64,000 nt of DNA, taken from positions 193,263 to 257,262 of the forward strand of contig NZ_LMCP01000045.1 of the NCBI RefSeq assembly GCF_001425625.1. Direction: 5' to 3'. A program made the translations under genes and the position numbers. This stretch comes from Mesorhizobium sp. Root102. GTDB lineage: Bacteria; Pseudomonadota; Alphaproteobacteria; Rhizobiales; Rhizobiaceae. Of the stretch, positions 40,545-50,052 are shown piece after piece (the stretch's first letter is position 1; each line of letters opens with the position of its first letter). The notes under the pieces were generated by a model. The model searched no databases, was not told the DNA's origin, and was given only the letters and a program-made list of their open reading frames with translations.

Positions 40545-41708
40545 GTGAACATCCGCTTCGACAAGCTCGGCGTGGTCATCGCCGCGATCGTTGCCTACGC
40601 GGCTTTCGCCGCGCCCTTCGCCACGTTCCGCGCCAACCGCATCGTTCCCGGCCAGGCGCGCTCGATTCTCGAGGCGCTGCCGGCAACCACCGGGACGCTG
40701 CTGCTCGCCATTGTTGTCGCCGCCGCGCTCATTGCTCTGTTCAGGACACCGCTCGTGCTGCGCCTTGCCGCCAGCGTGGTTGCGCTTGCCGCGATCGCGC
40801 TGCTGATCGGCGTCGCCGGCACTTTTCTCACGCCGGCAGGCAACACCTTTGCGAGGGTTTCTCCGGCCTCGGGTTTCTGGATTCTCATCTTTGCCTTCAC
40901 GCTTTTGCTCGCCGACGTGCTGACACGGCTGAACCTGTCGCCATTGGCACGGGTTGGCGTGCTTGTTGTCGCGGCTTTGGCGATCGGGCTGCTCTTGATT
41001 TCGGGAAGCTGGGACAACCTTTCCATCCTCAAGGAATACGCCAACCGCGCCGACAGTTTCTGGGCCGAAGGCTCCAAGCACGTGACGCTGGCGCTCGGGT
41101 CTCTGCTTGCTGCGGTGGTCATCGGCCTGCCGCTCGGCATCCTGTGCCATCGCGTCGAAAGGCTGCGCGCCGGCGTTCTCAACGTGCTCAACATCATCCA
41201 GACCATCCCCTCGATTGCGCTGTTCGGCCTGCTGATCGCGCCGCTCGGCTGGGTTGCCACGCATGTGCCGGGGGCTGCCGCGCTCGGCATTCGCGGCATC
41301 GGCACCGCCCCGGCTTTCGTCGCGCTGTTCCTCTATTCGCTGCTGCCGGTCGTGGCCAACACCGTGGTCGGTCTCGCCGGCGTGCCGCGCGCCGCCAACG
41401 ACGCGGCGCGCGGCATGGGCATGACCGACAGGCAGCGCCTGTTCGGCGTCGAGTTTCCGCTGGCCTTTCCGGTGATCCTCACCGGCATCCGCATCGTTTT
41501 GGTGCAGAACATCGGTCTTGCCACCATCGCCGCGCTGATCGGTGGCGGCGGGTTCGGCGTGTTCGTCTTCCAGGGCGTTGGCCAGACGGCGATGGACCTT
41601 GTGCTGCTCGGTGCGGTGCCAACGGTCGCGCTCGCCTTTGCCGCCGCCATCATCCTCGATGCGGTGATCGAAATGACTGCCACCAAGCGCAGGGTTGAAA
41701 CAGCATGA
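40545..41708 (+). CDS. Osmoprotectant ABC transporter permease (YehY-like)
   Basis: A 387-aa permease. The N-terminal 170 residues carry several extra helices, as in YehY, and the C-terminal half is the standard binding-protein-dependent permease with VLNIIQTIPSIALFGLLIAPL and the EAA-like loop GVPRAANDAARGMGMTDRQR. GTG at 40545 follows GGGGGAGGG. Its stop overlaps the next ATG (ATGA), so translation is coupled. Confidence 0.88.
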   Translation: MNIRFDKLGVVIAAIVAYAAFAAPFATFRANRIVPGQARSILEALPATTGTLLLAIVVAAALIALFRTPLVLRLAASVVALAAIALLIGVAGTFLTPAGNTFARVSPASGFWILIFAFTLLLADVLTRLNLSPLARVGVLVVAALAIGLLLISGSWDNLSILKEYANRADSFWAEGSKHVTLALGSLLAAVVIGLPLGILCHRVERLRAGVLNVLNIIQTIPSIALFGLLIAPLGWVATHVPGAAALGIRGIGTAPAFVALFLYSLLPVVANTVVGLAGVPRAANDAARGMGMTDRQRLFGVEFPLAFPVILTGIRIVLVQNIGLATIAALIGGGGFGVFVFQGVGQTAMDLVLLGAVPTVALAFAAAIILDAVIEMTATKRRVETA

Positions 41709-42643
41709 TCGAGATCGAAGGCATTACCAAGCGCTATGACGCGACAACAGTGGTCGATGACGTCTCGATGGTCATCGAGCCGCGCACCATCGCCGTCATT
41801 GTCGGCACGTCAGGCTCCGGCAAGACGACGCTGCTGCGCATGATCAATCGGCTGGTCGAACCGACCTCGGGCGTCATCAAGCTCGACGGCGCCGACAATC
41901 GTTCGCTGCCTGGCTACGAACTGCGCCGCAGCATCGGCTACGCCATCCAGGGCCATGGCCTGTTTCCGCATCGCACGGTGGCACAGAACATCGCCACCGT
42001 GCCGGTGCTGCTCGGCTGGGACAAGGCCCGCATCAAGGCCCGGGTCGACGAACTGATGACGCTCTATCAGCTTGATCCCGAAGCATTCGGGCCGCGCTAC
42101 CCGCACGAACTGTCAGGCGGCCAGCAGCAGCGCGTCGGCGTTGCCCGCGCGCTCGCCACCGAGCCCAACGTGCTGTTGATGGACGAACCGTTCGGCGCGC
42201 TCGACCCGATCATCCGCACCAAGGCGCAAGAGGATTTGCTGGCGATCCAGAAGCGCTTCGGCACCACCATCATCCTCGTCACCCACGACATGGAAGAGGC
42301 CGTGCATATGGGCGACAAGATCGCGGTCATGGATGCCGGCAAGCTGGTGCAATACGCCAAGCCCGCCGAGATCCTGGCGCGGCCGGCAAGCGCCTTCGTC
42401 GAAACCCTTGTCGGCGCCAGTGAAAGGCCATTCCGGTTGCTGTCGCTCGGCCGCGTGCGCGACGCCGTGGAGAAGGGCCCCGCCGAAGGCGAAGCGATCC
42501 CCGGCGATGCCAGCCAGCGCGACGCGCTGGCTGAACTGCTATGGTCGGGCCGGCCGGCTCTGCCGGTAAAAGGGGCCGACGGCAAGCCGCTTGGCCGAGT
42601 CACGGTCGACGGTCTGGTGAAACGCGCGGCGAGGCCGGCATGA
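41705..42643 (+). CDS. Osmoprotectant ABC transporter ATP-binding protein (YehX-like)
   Basis: A 312-aa ATPase. Walker A GTSGSGKTTLL (residues 38-48), signature LSGGQQQRVGVARAL, Walker B NVLLMDEPFGALD and H-loop VTHDMEEAVHMGD are all intact. The C-terminal extension of about 70 residues lacks a clear CBS pair. It overlaps both neighbouring genes by four bases. Confidence 0.92.
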   Translation: MIEIEGITKRYDATTVVDDVSMVIEPRTIAVIVGTSGSGKTTLLRMINRLVEPTSGVIKLDGADNRSLPGYELRRSIGYAIQGHGLFPHRTVAQNIATVPVLLGWDKARIKARVDELMTLYQLDPEAFGPRYPHELSGGQQQRVGVARALATEPNVLLMDEPFGALDPIIRTKAQEDLLAIQKRFGTTIILVTHDMEEAVHMGDKIAVMDAGKLVQYAKPAEILARPASAFVETLVGASERPFRLLSLGRVRDAVEKGPAEGEAIPGDASQRDALAELLWSGRPALPVKGADGKPLGRVTVDGLVKRAARPA

Positions 42644-43389
42644 AGGCCTGGCTTCCATCGCTGCTCAGGCTAGCCCTGGTGGTGCTGCTCGTCGCCTTCG
42701 TCACCAATCCCGGCTGGTTCGAGCCGCTGCTGAAGCCGCTGACCGAGAACAATGCGCCGGTGATCTACAACCAGGGCAGCCTGCTGACGCTAACATTGCT
42801 GCATTTGCGCACCGTTCTGATCGCCACCGTGGCTGCAACCATCGTCGCGGTGGCGCTTGCCATCCTGGTCACCAGGCCGGCCGGCGCCGAATTCCTGCCG
42901 CTGTCGCGCAGCCTGGTCAACATCGGCCAGACCTTTCCGCCGGTGGCGGTGCTGGCGCTTGCGGTGCCGGCCGTTGGCTTCGGTGAGAAGCCGACGCTGA
43001 TCGCGCTGTTTCTCTACGGCCTGCTGCCGATCTTCGAAAATGCGCTGACCGGCCTGACGACGCTGCCTGCCAATGTCGTCGAGGCGGCGCGCGGTGCCGG
43101 CATGACCGGTTGGCAAAGGCTCACCAAGGTCGAGCTGCCGCTCAGCGCTCCGATCATCCTGGGTGGCATCAGGCTGTCGGTGGTGATCAGCCTCGCCACC
43201 GCCACCATCGGTTCGACTGTGGCCGCCAAGACGCTAGGCGAGGTGATCATCGCCGGGTTGTTGTCCAACAATCTCGCCTTCATCCTGCAGGGCGGCCTGA
43301 TTGTGGCAGCCCTTGCCGTGCTGATCTATGACGGTCTGTCGGCGATCGAGCGCTACACGGCGCGCCGCATGGGCCGTGAAGCGGAGTAG
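42640..43389 (+). CDS. Osmoprotectant ABC transporter permease (YehW-like)
   Basis: A 249-aa permease with five to six helices and the EAA loop LPANVVEAARGAGMTGWQRLTKVELP. It is shorter than the first permease because it lacks the extra N-terminal helices, the usual asymmetry of the YehY/YehW pair. ATG 42640 overlaps the ATPase stop. Last gene of the operon. Confidence 0.9.
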   Translation: MKAWLPSLLRLALVVLLVAFVTNPGWFEPLLKPLTENNAPVIYNQGSLLTLTLLHLRTVLIATVAATIVAVALAILVTRPAGAEFLPLSRSLVNIGQTFPPVAVLALAVPAVGFGEKPTLIALFLYGLLPIFENALTGLTTLPANVVEAARGAGMTGWQRLTKVELPLSAPIILGGIRLSVVISLATATIGSTVAAKTLGEVIIAGLLSNNLAFILQGGLIVAALAVLIYDGLSAIERYTARRMGREAE

Positions 43390-43629
43390 GCGCGTCCCGC
43401 GTCAGGGCCAATTTCAATCGATCTAATAGGACCGCGCTGACGGCAGTCGTTGGCTTGGCCCAAACCATTTAGGCGAAAGCCGGGCAAAAACCGAACAATA
43501 TCTTGACGTTCGCAGCCCTGTTTCGCATACACCGCTGCGAAGAGGCGGATTCCGTGCACGGAATCCGGTCTTTGTCTCAACGGCCCAGGGAGGGGTTCTT
43601 TTGGGCCATCAATCGAGGAAAATCCGGCA

Positions 43630-45771
43630 ATGACAATTATTTCCGCCGTCATCGCCTGCGGCCTGCTTTCAATCCTTTACGCCATCTGGGCGACACGTTC
43701 GGTCCTTGCGGCCGATCAGGGCAATGCACGCATGCAGGAAATCTCCGCGGCTATCCGCGAGGGCGCACAAGCCTATCTGGCGCGTCAGTACACCACCATC
43801 GCCATCGTTGGCGTCGTCGTCCTCGTGCTCGCCTGGTGGTTGCTGTCCATCACCGCCGCGATCGGCTTCCTGATCGGCGCCGTGCTTTCGGGCGCCGCCG
43901 GCTTCATCGGCATGCATGTCTCCGTTCGCGCCAACGTTCGCACGGCGCAGGCCGCATCGAACAGCCTCGCCGCCGGACTCGACATCGCGTTCAAATCGGG
44001 CGCCATCACCGGCATGCTGGTTGCTGGCCTGGCCCTGCTCGGCGTATCGATCTACTACCTCGTCCTGACCCACTTCATGGGCCTGCAGCCCAATGACCGC
44101 ATTGTCATCGACTCGCTGGTCTCGCTCGGTTTCGGCGCATCGCTGATCTCGATCTTCGCCCGTCTCGGCGGCGGTATTTTCACCAAGGGTGCCGACGTCG
44201 GCGGCGATCTCGTCGGCAAGGTCGAAGCCGGTATTCCCGAAGACGATCCGCGCAACCCGGCCACCATCGCCGACAATGTCGGCGACAATGTCGGCGACTG
44301 CGCCGGCATGGCCGCCGACCTCTTCGAAACCTATGCGGTGACCGTCGTCGCCACCATGGTTCTCGGTGCCATCTTCTTTGGCGGCACGGCCATTCTCGGT
44401 GCCGTGATGCTCTATCCGCTCGCAATCTGCGGCGCCTGCATCCTGACCTCGATCATCGGCACCTTCTTCGTCAAGCTCGGCGCCAACGGCTCGATCATGG
44501 GCGCACTCTACAAGGGCCTGATCGTCACCGGCCTCTTGTCCATCGTCGGTCTCGGCGTCGCCACCTCGGTATGCCTCGGCTGGGGCGAGATCGGCACCGT
44601 CGCCGGCATGGCCATCACCGGCAAGAACCTGTTCATCTGCGGCCTGATCGGCCTCGTGGTGACCGGTCTCATCGTCGTGATCACCGAGTACTACACCGGC
44701 ACCAACAAGCGCCCGGTCAACTCCATCGCCCAGGCGTCGGTCACAGGTCACGGCACCAACGTCATCCAGGGCCTTGCGGTCTCGCTGGAATCGACTGCAC
44801 TGCCGGCGATCGTCATCGTCGGCGGCATCATCTCGACCTACCAGCTTGCCGGACTCTACGGCACGGCGATCGCGGTCACGACGATGCTCGGCCTTGCCGG
44901 CATGATCGTTGCGCTCGACGCCTTCGGCCCGGTCACCGACAATGCCGGCGGCATTGCCGAAATGGCCGGCCTGCCCAAGGAAGTGCGCCAGTCCACCGAC
45001 GCGCTCGACGCGGTCGGCAACACCACCAAAGCAGTAACCAAGGGCTACGCCATCGGTTCGGCCGGTCTCGGCGCACTGGTGCTGTTTGCCGCCTACTCGA
45101 ACGACCTGAAGTTCTTTGCCGCCAATGGCGACAAATATCCCTACTTCCAGGGCATGGGCGAGATCTCCTTCGATCTCTCCAACCCCTACGTCGTCGCCGG
45201 CCTGATCTTCGGCGGCCTGATCCCGTATCTGTTCGGCGGCATCGCCATGACGGCTGTCGGCCGTGCGGCGGGCGCCATCGTCGAGGAAGTGCGCAAGCAA
45301 TTCCGCGAGGATCCGGGCATCATGGCCGGCACCTCCAAGCCGAACTACGCACGCGCGGTCGACCTTTTGACCAAGGCGGCGATCCGAGAGATGATCATCC
45401 CGTCGCTGCTGCCGGTGCTGGCGCCGCTGGTCGTCTATTTCGGCGTGCTGCTGATCTCGGGCTCGAAGGCGTCCGCCTTTGCCGCCCTTGGTGCCTCGCT
45501 GCTCGGCGTCATCGTCAACGGCCTGTTCGTCGCCATCTCGATGACCTCGGGCGGCGGCGCCTGGGACAACGCCAAGAAGTCCTTCGAAGACGGCTTTGTC
45601 GACAAGGACGGCGTCAAGCACCTGAAGGGTTCCGAAGCGCACAAGGCTTCGGTGACCGGCGACACGGTCGGCGATCCCTACAAGGACACCGCCGGCCCGG
45701 CCGTCAACCCGGCGATCAAGATCACCAACATCGTCGCGCTCCTTCTGCTGGCCGTGCTCGCGCACGGCTGA
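43630..45771 (+). CDS. hppA: Membrane-bound proton-translocating pyrophosphatase, K+-independent type
   Basis: A 713-aa, about sixteen-helix enzyme that pumps protons while hydrolysing pyrophosphate. Catalytic acidic motifs are GADVGGDLVGKVEAGIPEDD, DNVGDNVGDCAGMAADLFE and the C-terminal KDTAGPAVNP. In the GNTTKAVTKGYAIG segment Lys467 replaces the Ala of K+-dependent enzymes, and this single residue is known to define the K+-independent H+-pumping class. Start ATG 43630 has GAGGAAAA eight bases upstream. A strong terminator follows. Confidence 0.96.
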   Translation: MTIISAVIACGLLSILYAIWATRSVLAADQGNARMQEISAAIREGAQAYLARQYTTIAIVGVVVLVLAWWLLSITAAIGFLIGAVLSGAAGFIGMHVSVRANVRTAQAASNSLAAGLDIAFKSGAITGMLVAGLALLGVSIYYLVLTHFMGLQPNDRIVIDSLVSLGFGASLISIFARLGGGIFTKGADVGGDLVGKVEAGIPEDDPRNPATIADNVGDNVGDCAGMAADLFETYAVTVVATMVLGAIFFGGTAILGAVMLYPLAICGACILTSIIGTFFVKLGANGSIMGALYKGLIVTGLLSIVGLGVATSVCLGWGEIGTVAGMAITGKNLFICGLIGLVVTGLIVVITEYYTGTNKRPVNSIAQASVTGHGTNVIQGLAVSLESTALPAIVIVGGIISTYQLAGLYGTAIAVTTMLGLAGMIVALDAFGPVTDNAGGIAEMAGLPKEVRQSTDALDAVGNTTKAVTKGYAIGSAGLGALVLFAAYSNDLKFFAANGDKYPYFQGMGEISFDLSNPYVVAGLIFGGLIPYLFGGIAMTAVGRAAGAIVEEVRKQFREDPGIMAGTSKPNYARAVDLLTKAAIREMIIPSLLPVLAPLVVYFGVLLISGSKASAFAALGASLLGVIVNGLFVAISMTSGGGAWDNAKKSFEDGFVDKDGVKHLKGSEAHKASVTGDTVGDPYKDTAGPAVNPAIKITNIVALLLLAVLAHG

Positions 45772-45791
45772 TCACGGAGCCATCGCTCGAA

Positions 45792-45826
45792 AACAAACCC
45801 GCGGGAGCAATCCCGCGGGTTTTTGT
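45792..45826 (+). terminator. Rho-independent terminator of hppA
   Basis: AAACCCGCGGGA, loop GCAA, TCCCGCGGGTTTTT: a long perfect GC stem with a T-run, 20 bp after the hppA stop. A partly similar hairpin lies 190 bp further on at 45981. Confidence 0.93.
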
Positions 45827-45980
45827 TGAGCGAAGCCGACGTCGACGCTTAGGACACTTCTCTTCCCTTGGTCCTTGCAGCGCATGCGTGCTCCAGCAAC
45901 CTCATCCAGGCCCCGGATCGTGTTTCGGTGGCTGGAGACCCGCTGGCACGCATGCCACTTGCCTCGACCGTGGCCATAAC

Positions 45981-46012
45981 AAAAACCCGCAGGATCGCTC
46001 CCGCGGGTTTTT
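45981..46012 (-). terminator. Second terminator-like hairpin facing bamE
   Basis: AAAAACCCGC, an interior of about 12 bases, GCGGGTTTTT. It shares the CCCGC/GCGGG arms with the hppA terminator and lies 50 bp after the end of the minus-strand bamE, so it probably serves that gene. A GCCTCC..GGAGGC palindrome at 46031-46053 lies between. Confidence 0.75.
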
Positions 46013-46060
46013 GGTCGCCTGAGATAATGCTGCCTCCTCAAAGGGGAGGCAGGTCTGAGA

Positions 46061-46588
46061 TCAGGGAGTGCCGCCGCCGGGAATGCCGGGGGCCAGCTTG
46101 CTGGCGCCGTTGATGATCTGGCTGAGGAAGTTCTGGTCCTTGCCGCCGGTCGGTGTGGTGCGCGAGATGAAGTCGAACATCTTGCCGTCCTTCAGCCCGT
46201 AATTGGCTATCTGGGTGACGCGGCCGTCGGCGCCGAAATAGACCGCCAGCACCTTCTGATCGATGAGCCGCGGCTTGTCGAAGGCGACGTAGCGCTTGCG
46301 CGTTTGCGAAATGTAATAGAAGGCCTCGTTGTCGAAGGTCGCCGTCGTCGACGGCGTGCCGAGCGCCAGAAGCACCTGCTCGCGGCTGGAACCGACGGGC
46401 ACCGAATCGATTGCCTGCTGGTCGATGACGTAACCCTGCGTCAGCGTCTCGCTGGGGCTGAGGTCACCAATCATCTTGTTGGTGTGGCAGGCGGACAGCG
46501 CCGAAACAATCACCAGCAGCGAGATTGCGCCAGCGGGCCTGGACGAGAAGGTCGACTTGAAATTCAGCGCGCGCAACAACAACTCCAT
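46061..46588 (-). CDS. bamE: Outer-membrane assembly lipoprotein BamE (SmpA/OmlA)
   Basis: A 175-aa lipoprotein of the BAM complex that inserts outer-membrane proteins. The lipobox LSAC places the lipidated Cys at residue 34. The SmpA/OmlA domain shows the pair-repeat core VPVGSSREQVLLALGTPS followed by DNEAFYYIS. The upstream frame extends far without coding character; MELLLRALNF at 46588 gives a normal leader. Divergent from the next gene with 102 bp between. Confidence 0.9.
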   Translation of the reverse strand: MELLLRALNFKSTFSSRPAGAISLLVIVSALSACHTNKMIGDLSPSETLTQGYVIDQQAIDSVPVGSSREQVLLALGTPSTTATFDNEAFYYISQTRKRYVAFDKPRLIDQKVLAVYFGADGRVTQIANYGLKDGKMFDFISRTTPTGGKDQNFLSQIINGASKLAPGIPGGGTP

Positions 46589-46690
46589 TAGCTGGCCGCA
46601 ACTTGCGCTGGGCCGCGAAACCGGTAAACCAGCTTGCTTGCCGATGCAACAAGGCCACTTCAACAAACGGTCCCCAGGAGACCATCCCCA

Positions 46691-47239
46691 ATGTTCCAGC
46701 GCTTTTTTGGCCGCGAACGCCATGCCAACCGCGCTATCACCGAGGCGCTTTACGCACAAATCGTGGCGGCGGCGCGGCAGACCGTGTTTTATTCCCACTG
46801 GAATGTGCCCGACACGCCGCTCGGCCGTTTCGAGATGCTGTCGCTGCACATGTTCCTGTTCCAGCATCGGTTGCGCGGTGAGGGCGGCGTGGCGCAAGAG
46901 GTCGCTCAGGTGCTGATCGACGAGTTCTTCCTCGACGTCGATCATTCGCTGCGGGAGTTAGGCATTGGCGACGTTGGCGTGCCCAAACGCATGAAAAAGC
47001 TGGCAAAGATGTTTTATGGCCGAACCGCCGCCTATGACGATGCGCTGGAAAGAGACGATCTCGACGGGCTCACCGCAGCCCTTGCCCGCAATGTCCGGCC
47101 TGACGCCGGTGCCTGGCCGGAAGCATCGCTGCTGGCCAACTATGTCACCGACGCCTGCAACCAGCTGGCCGCGCAGATACCCGAATCGATTGTCTCCGGT
47201 ACGCTGGCCTTTCCCGTCGCCAAGGGAGGTGAACAATGA
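46691..47239 (+). CDS. Ubiquinol-cytochrome c chaperone (CBP3/UQCC1-like)
   Basis: A 182-aa soluble protein of the ubiquinol-cytochrome c chaperone family, expected to help cytochrome b / bc1 complex assembly. It shows AARQTVFYSHWNVPDTPLGR-type opening, a FEMLSLHMFLFQHRL helix and the DEFFLDVDHSLRELGIGD signature. The stop overlaps the DUF177 start by four bases, a gene pair conserved in alphaproteobacteria. Confidence 0.88.
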   Translation: MFQRFFGRERHANRAITEALYAQIVAAARQTVFYSHWNVPDTPLGRFEMLSLHMFLFQHRLRGEGGVAQEVAQVLIDEFFLDVDHSLRELGIGDVGVPKRMKKLAKMFYGRTAAYDDALERDDLDGLTAALARNVRPDAGAWPEASLLANYVTDACNQLAAQIPESIVSGTLAFPVAKGGEQ

Positions 47240-47784
47240 AGCACGTTGATCCGCAAAGCCCGGTATCCTTCCGCGCAAACGTCACGCGCCTGCCGCAGAA
47301 GGGTCTGCCGGTCGTTATCGAAGCCGATGCCGCACAGCGTGCGGCACTGGCCGAGGAGCACGGGCTGATTTCGGTCGAATCCTATCGCGCCGAGCTTGTG
47401 GTGGCGTCATGGAAGCGCAATGGCGTGAAGATCAGCGGTCGCGTCGAGGCCGACATCACCCAGGCCTGCATCGTCACGCTCGAGCCTGTCGAAGCGCATA
47501 TCGACGAACCGGTCGAAGCTCTGTTGCTGCCCGAGGACTCCAAGCTTGGACGCCAGGGTTTCGATGGCGGCGGCGAGATCCTGCTCGACGCGGAAGGCCC
47601 TGACAGTCCCGAAACATTTTCCGGTGACACGATCGATGTCGGGGCACTTGCCGAACAGTACTTCGGACTGGCCATCGACCCTTATCCGCGCAAGCAGGGC
47701 GCCTCGCTGAACGCCGGCAGCGAGACCGAGCCGGCGGAGAATGAATTCCAGCAAAAACTGCGATCCTTGCTGGGAAAATCCTGA
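47236..47784 (+). CDS. DUF177 (YceD-like) protein
   Basis: A 182-aa protein of the YceD/DUF177 family, whose plant and bacterial members are linked to 23S rRNA maturation and sit near rpmF or plsX. Visible core: KRNGVKISGRVEADITQACIV and LEPVEAHIDEPVEALLLPED. It is translationally coupled to the upstream chaperone gene and lies 113 bp before plsX. Confidence 0.88.
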   Translation: MKHVDPQSPVSFRANVTRLPQKGLPVVIEADAAQRAALAEEHGLISVESYRAELVVASWKRNGVKISGRVEADITQACIVTLEPVEAHIDEPVEALLLPEDSKLGRQGFDGGGEILLDAEGPDSPETFSGDTIDVGALAEQYFGLAIDPYPRKQGASLNAGSETEPAENEFQQKLRSLLGKS

Positions 47785-47897
47785 AAACCTCACTTGCGAC
47801 GGAAAAGTCGGTTGTGCGGCAGCCCAAAACCGTTATTTTCGCCGAACCTTCGGGGTCGCTAAAGCGACCTGCCGCCTAACCGTGAGATAAATACCGC

Positions 47898-48968
47898 GTG
47901 ATCAGGATTTCCATCGATGCCATGGGCGGCGATCACGGACCAGCCGTGGTTATTCCGGCGCTCATGACGGTCGCGACCCGCCGTCCCGACATCCGATTCG
48001 TCATCTACGGGCGAGAGGAGGTCGTGCGCCCGGAACTGGCCAAGTTTCCGAAGCTCGCCGAGGTCAGCGAGTTCTTCCATTGCGAAATAGCGGTCAGGAT
48101 GGACGACAAGCCGAGCCAGGCGCTGCGCCACGGCCGCTGGAAGTCGTCGATGTGGAAGGCCGTCGAAGCGGTCAAGGCCGGCACGGCGGACGCCTGCATT
48201 TCGGCCGGCAACACCGGCGCACTGATGGCGATGTCGAAATTCTGCCTGCGTACCATGGCCACCATCGAACGCCCGGCGATCGCAGCACTTTGGCCGACAT
48301 TGCGCGGCGAAAGCGTGGTGCTGGACGTCGGCGCCACCATCGGCGCCGATGCGCACCAACTGATCGACTTTGCCATTCTCGGCACCGGCATGGCGCGCTC
48401 GGTCTTCGGCATCGCCCGGCCCAGCGTCGGTCTGCTCAATGTCGGGGTCGAGGAGATCAAGGGCCAGGAAGAGGTCAAGGAGGCCGGGCGCATGCTGCGC
48501 GAAGCCAACATGGCCTCGATGAATTATCATGGTTTCGTCGAAGGCGACGACATCGGCAAGGGCGTGGTCGACGTTGTCGTCACCGAAGGCTTTGCCGGCA
48601 ACATCGCTCTGAAGACGGCGGAAGGCACGGTGCGCCAGATCAGTGGCTATCTGCGTGCGGCAATGAGCCGGACTCTGATGGCCAGGATCGGCTATATCTT
48701 CGCCAAGGGCGCCTTCGATCGCCTGCGCGAAAAGATGGATGTCGGCCGCTCCAATGGCGGCGTCTTTCTGGGGCTGAACGGCATCGTCGTGAAGAGCCAT
48801 GGTGGTGCTGATTCGGACGGTTTCGCCGCGGCGATCGAGCTTGGCTATGACATGGTGCGCAACAATCTGCTCGACCGTATCGAGGCCGACCTGGACCTGT
48901 TCCATGCGCGCAACCCGCATGCCCTGACATCTAGGAAATCCGACGTCGTTACCGACGCAAAGGAATAG
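47898..48968 (+). CDS. plsX: Phosphate acyltransferase PlsX
   Basis: Converts acyl-ACP to acyl-phosphate for phospholipid synthesis; 356 aa, peripheral to the inner membrane. It opens with ISIDAMGGDHGPAVVIPAL, has CISAGNTGALMAMSKF and the GFAGNIALKTAEG block. GTG at 47898 is the only start giving the conserved N-terminus. It stands directly before fabH, the standard arrangement. Confidence 0.95.
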   Translation: MIRISIDAMGGDHGPAVVIPALMTVATRRPDIRFVIYGREEVVRPELAKFPKLAEVSEFFHCEIAVRMDDKPSQALRHGRWKSSMWKAVEAVKAGTADACISAGNTGALMAMSKFCLRTMATIERPAIAALWPTLRGESVVLDVGATIGADAHQLIDFAILGTGMARSVFGIARPSVGLLNVGVEEIKGQEEVKEAGRMLREANMASMNYHGFVEGDDIGKGVVDVVVTEGFAGNIALKTAEGTVRQISGYLRAAMSRTLMARIGYIFAKGAFDRLREKMDVGRSNGGVFLGLNGIVVKSHGGADSDGFAAAIELGYDMVRNNLLDRIEADLDLFHARNPHALTSRKSDVVTDAKE

Positions 48969-48977
48969 GAAAGAACT

Positions 48978-49949
48978 TTGATCAGATCAGTCGTGCGCGG
49001 CACGGGCGCCGCGCTGCCCCGCAGAATCATGAAGAATGCCGATTTCGAAGGCATGGTCGAAACCTCCGACGAGTGGATCGCCCAGCGCACCGGTATTCGC
49101 CAGCGCCATATCGCTGGGGATGATGAGACGACGGCCTCGCTGGGAGAAGCGGCGGCGCGTGCCGCACTTGCCAATGCCGGCCTCACCCCCGCCGACATTG
49201 ATCTGATCGTGCTGGCGACCTCGACGCCCAACAACACATTCCCGGCCACCGCCGTCGAGATCCAGAACCGGCTCGGCATGCATCACGGCTTTGCCTTCGA
49301 CATGCAGGCGGTCTGCTCCGGCTTCGTCTACGGGGTAACCACCGCCGATCTCTACATCCGCGGCGGCCAGGCCAAGCGCGTCCTGGTCATCGGCTCGGAG
49401 ACATTCTCACGCATCCTCGACTGGAGCGACCGCTCGACCTGCGTGCTGTTCGGCGACGGCGCCGGTGCAGTAATCCTGGAGGCCGGCGAGGGGACTGGCA
49501 CGATCGCCGACCGCGGTGTTCTGGCGGCCAGCCTGCGCTCCGACGGTACGCACAAGGATAAGCTTTTCGTCGACGGTGGGCCGTCGACCACGGGCACGGT
49601 CGGCCACCTCCGGATGGAGGGCCGCGAAGTCTTCAAGCATGCGGTCGGGATGATCACCGACGTCATTGAGGCGACGTTCTCACAAGCCGGTATATCAGCC
49701 GATGATCTCGACTGGTTCGTGCCGCACCAGGCCAATAAACGAATTATTGACGCTTCCGCCAAGAAGCTCGGGATAGCTGAGCAAAAGGTGGTGGTTACGG
49801 TCGATTTGCACGGTAACACCTCGGCAGCTTCCGTTCCGCTGGCGCTTTCGGTGGCCGTCGCCGACGGCCGCATCAAGAAGGGCGATCTCGTCCTCCTGGA
49901 AGCGATGGGTGGCGGCTTCACCTGGGGCGCTGTTCTGGTTCGCTGGTAA
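48978..49949 (+). CDS. fabH: 3-oxoacyl-ACP synthase III (FabH)
   Basis: Initiates fatty acid synthesis by condensing acetyl-CoA with malonyl-ACP; 323 aa, thiolase fold. Catalytic Cys113 in MQAVCSGFVYG, His in WFVPHQANKRI and Asn in DLHGNTSAAS complete the triad. The start is TTG at 48978, preceded by AGGAAAG, nine bases after the plsX stop, so it is cotranscribed. Confidence 0.95.
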   Translation: MIRSVVRGTGAALPRRIMKNADFEGMVETSDEWIAQRTGIRQRHIAGDDETTASLGEAAARAALANAGLTPADIDLIVLATSTPNNTFPATAVEIQNRLGMHHGFAFDMQAVCSGFVYGVTTADLYIRGGQAKRVLVIGSETFSRILDWSDRSTCVLFGDGAGAVILEAGEGTGTIADRGVLAASLRSDGTHKDKLFVDGGPSTTGTVGHLRMEGREVFKHAVGMITDVIEATFSQAGISADDLDWFVPHQANKRIIDASAKKLGIAEQKVVVTVDLHGNTSAASVPLALSVAVADGRIKKGDLVLLEAMGGGFTWGAVLVRW

Positions 49950-50052
49950 GTGCCGAACGGTCCGGTTTCGGTCCTTGACCTTGCCGGATCAATTACTTAG
50001 GCTCTGCCGTTGTTGTGCCGAATTTTATGTTTTGAACTGATGGGACGGTCGC

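Noticed and set aside
43669..45765. 698-codon minus-strand frame opposite hppA
   Set aside because: It is the antisense shadow of hppA in a GC-rich genome; its product is Asp/Arg/Gly-rich and has no family features.
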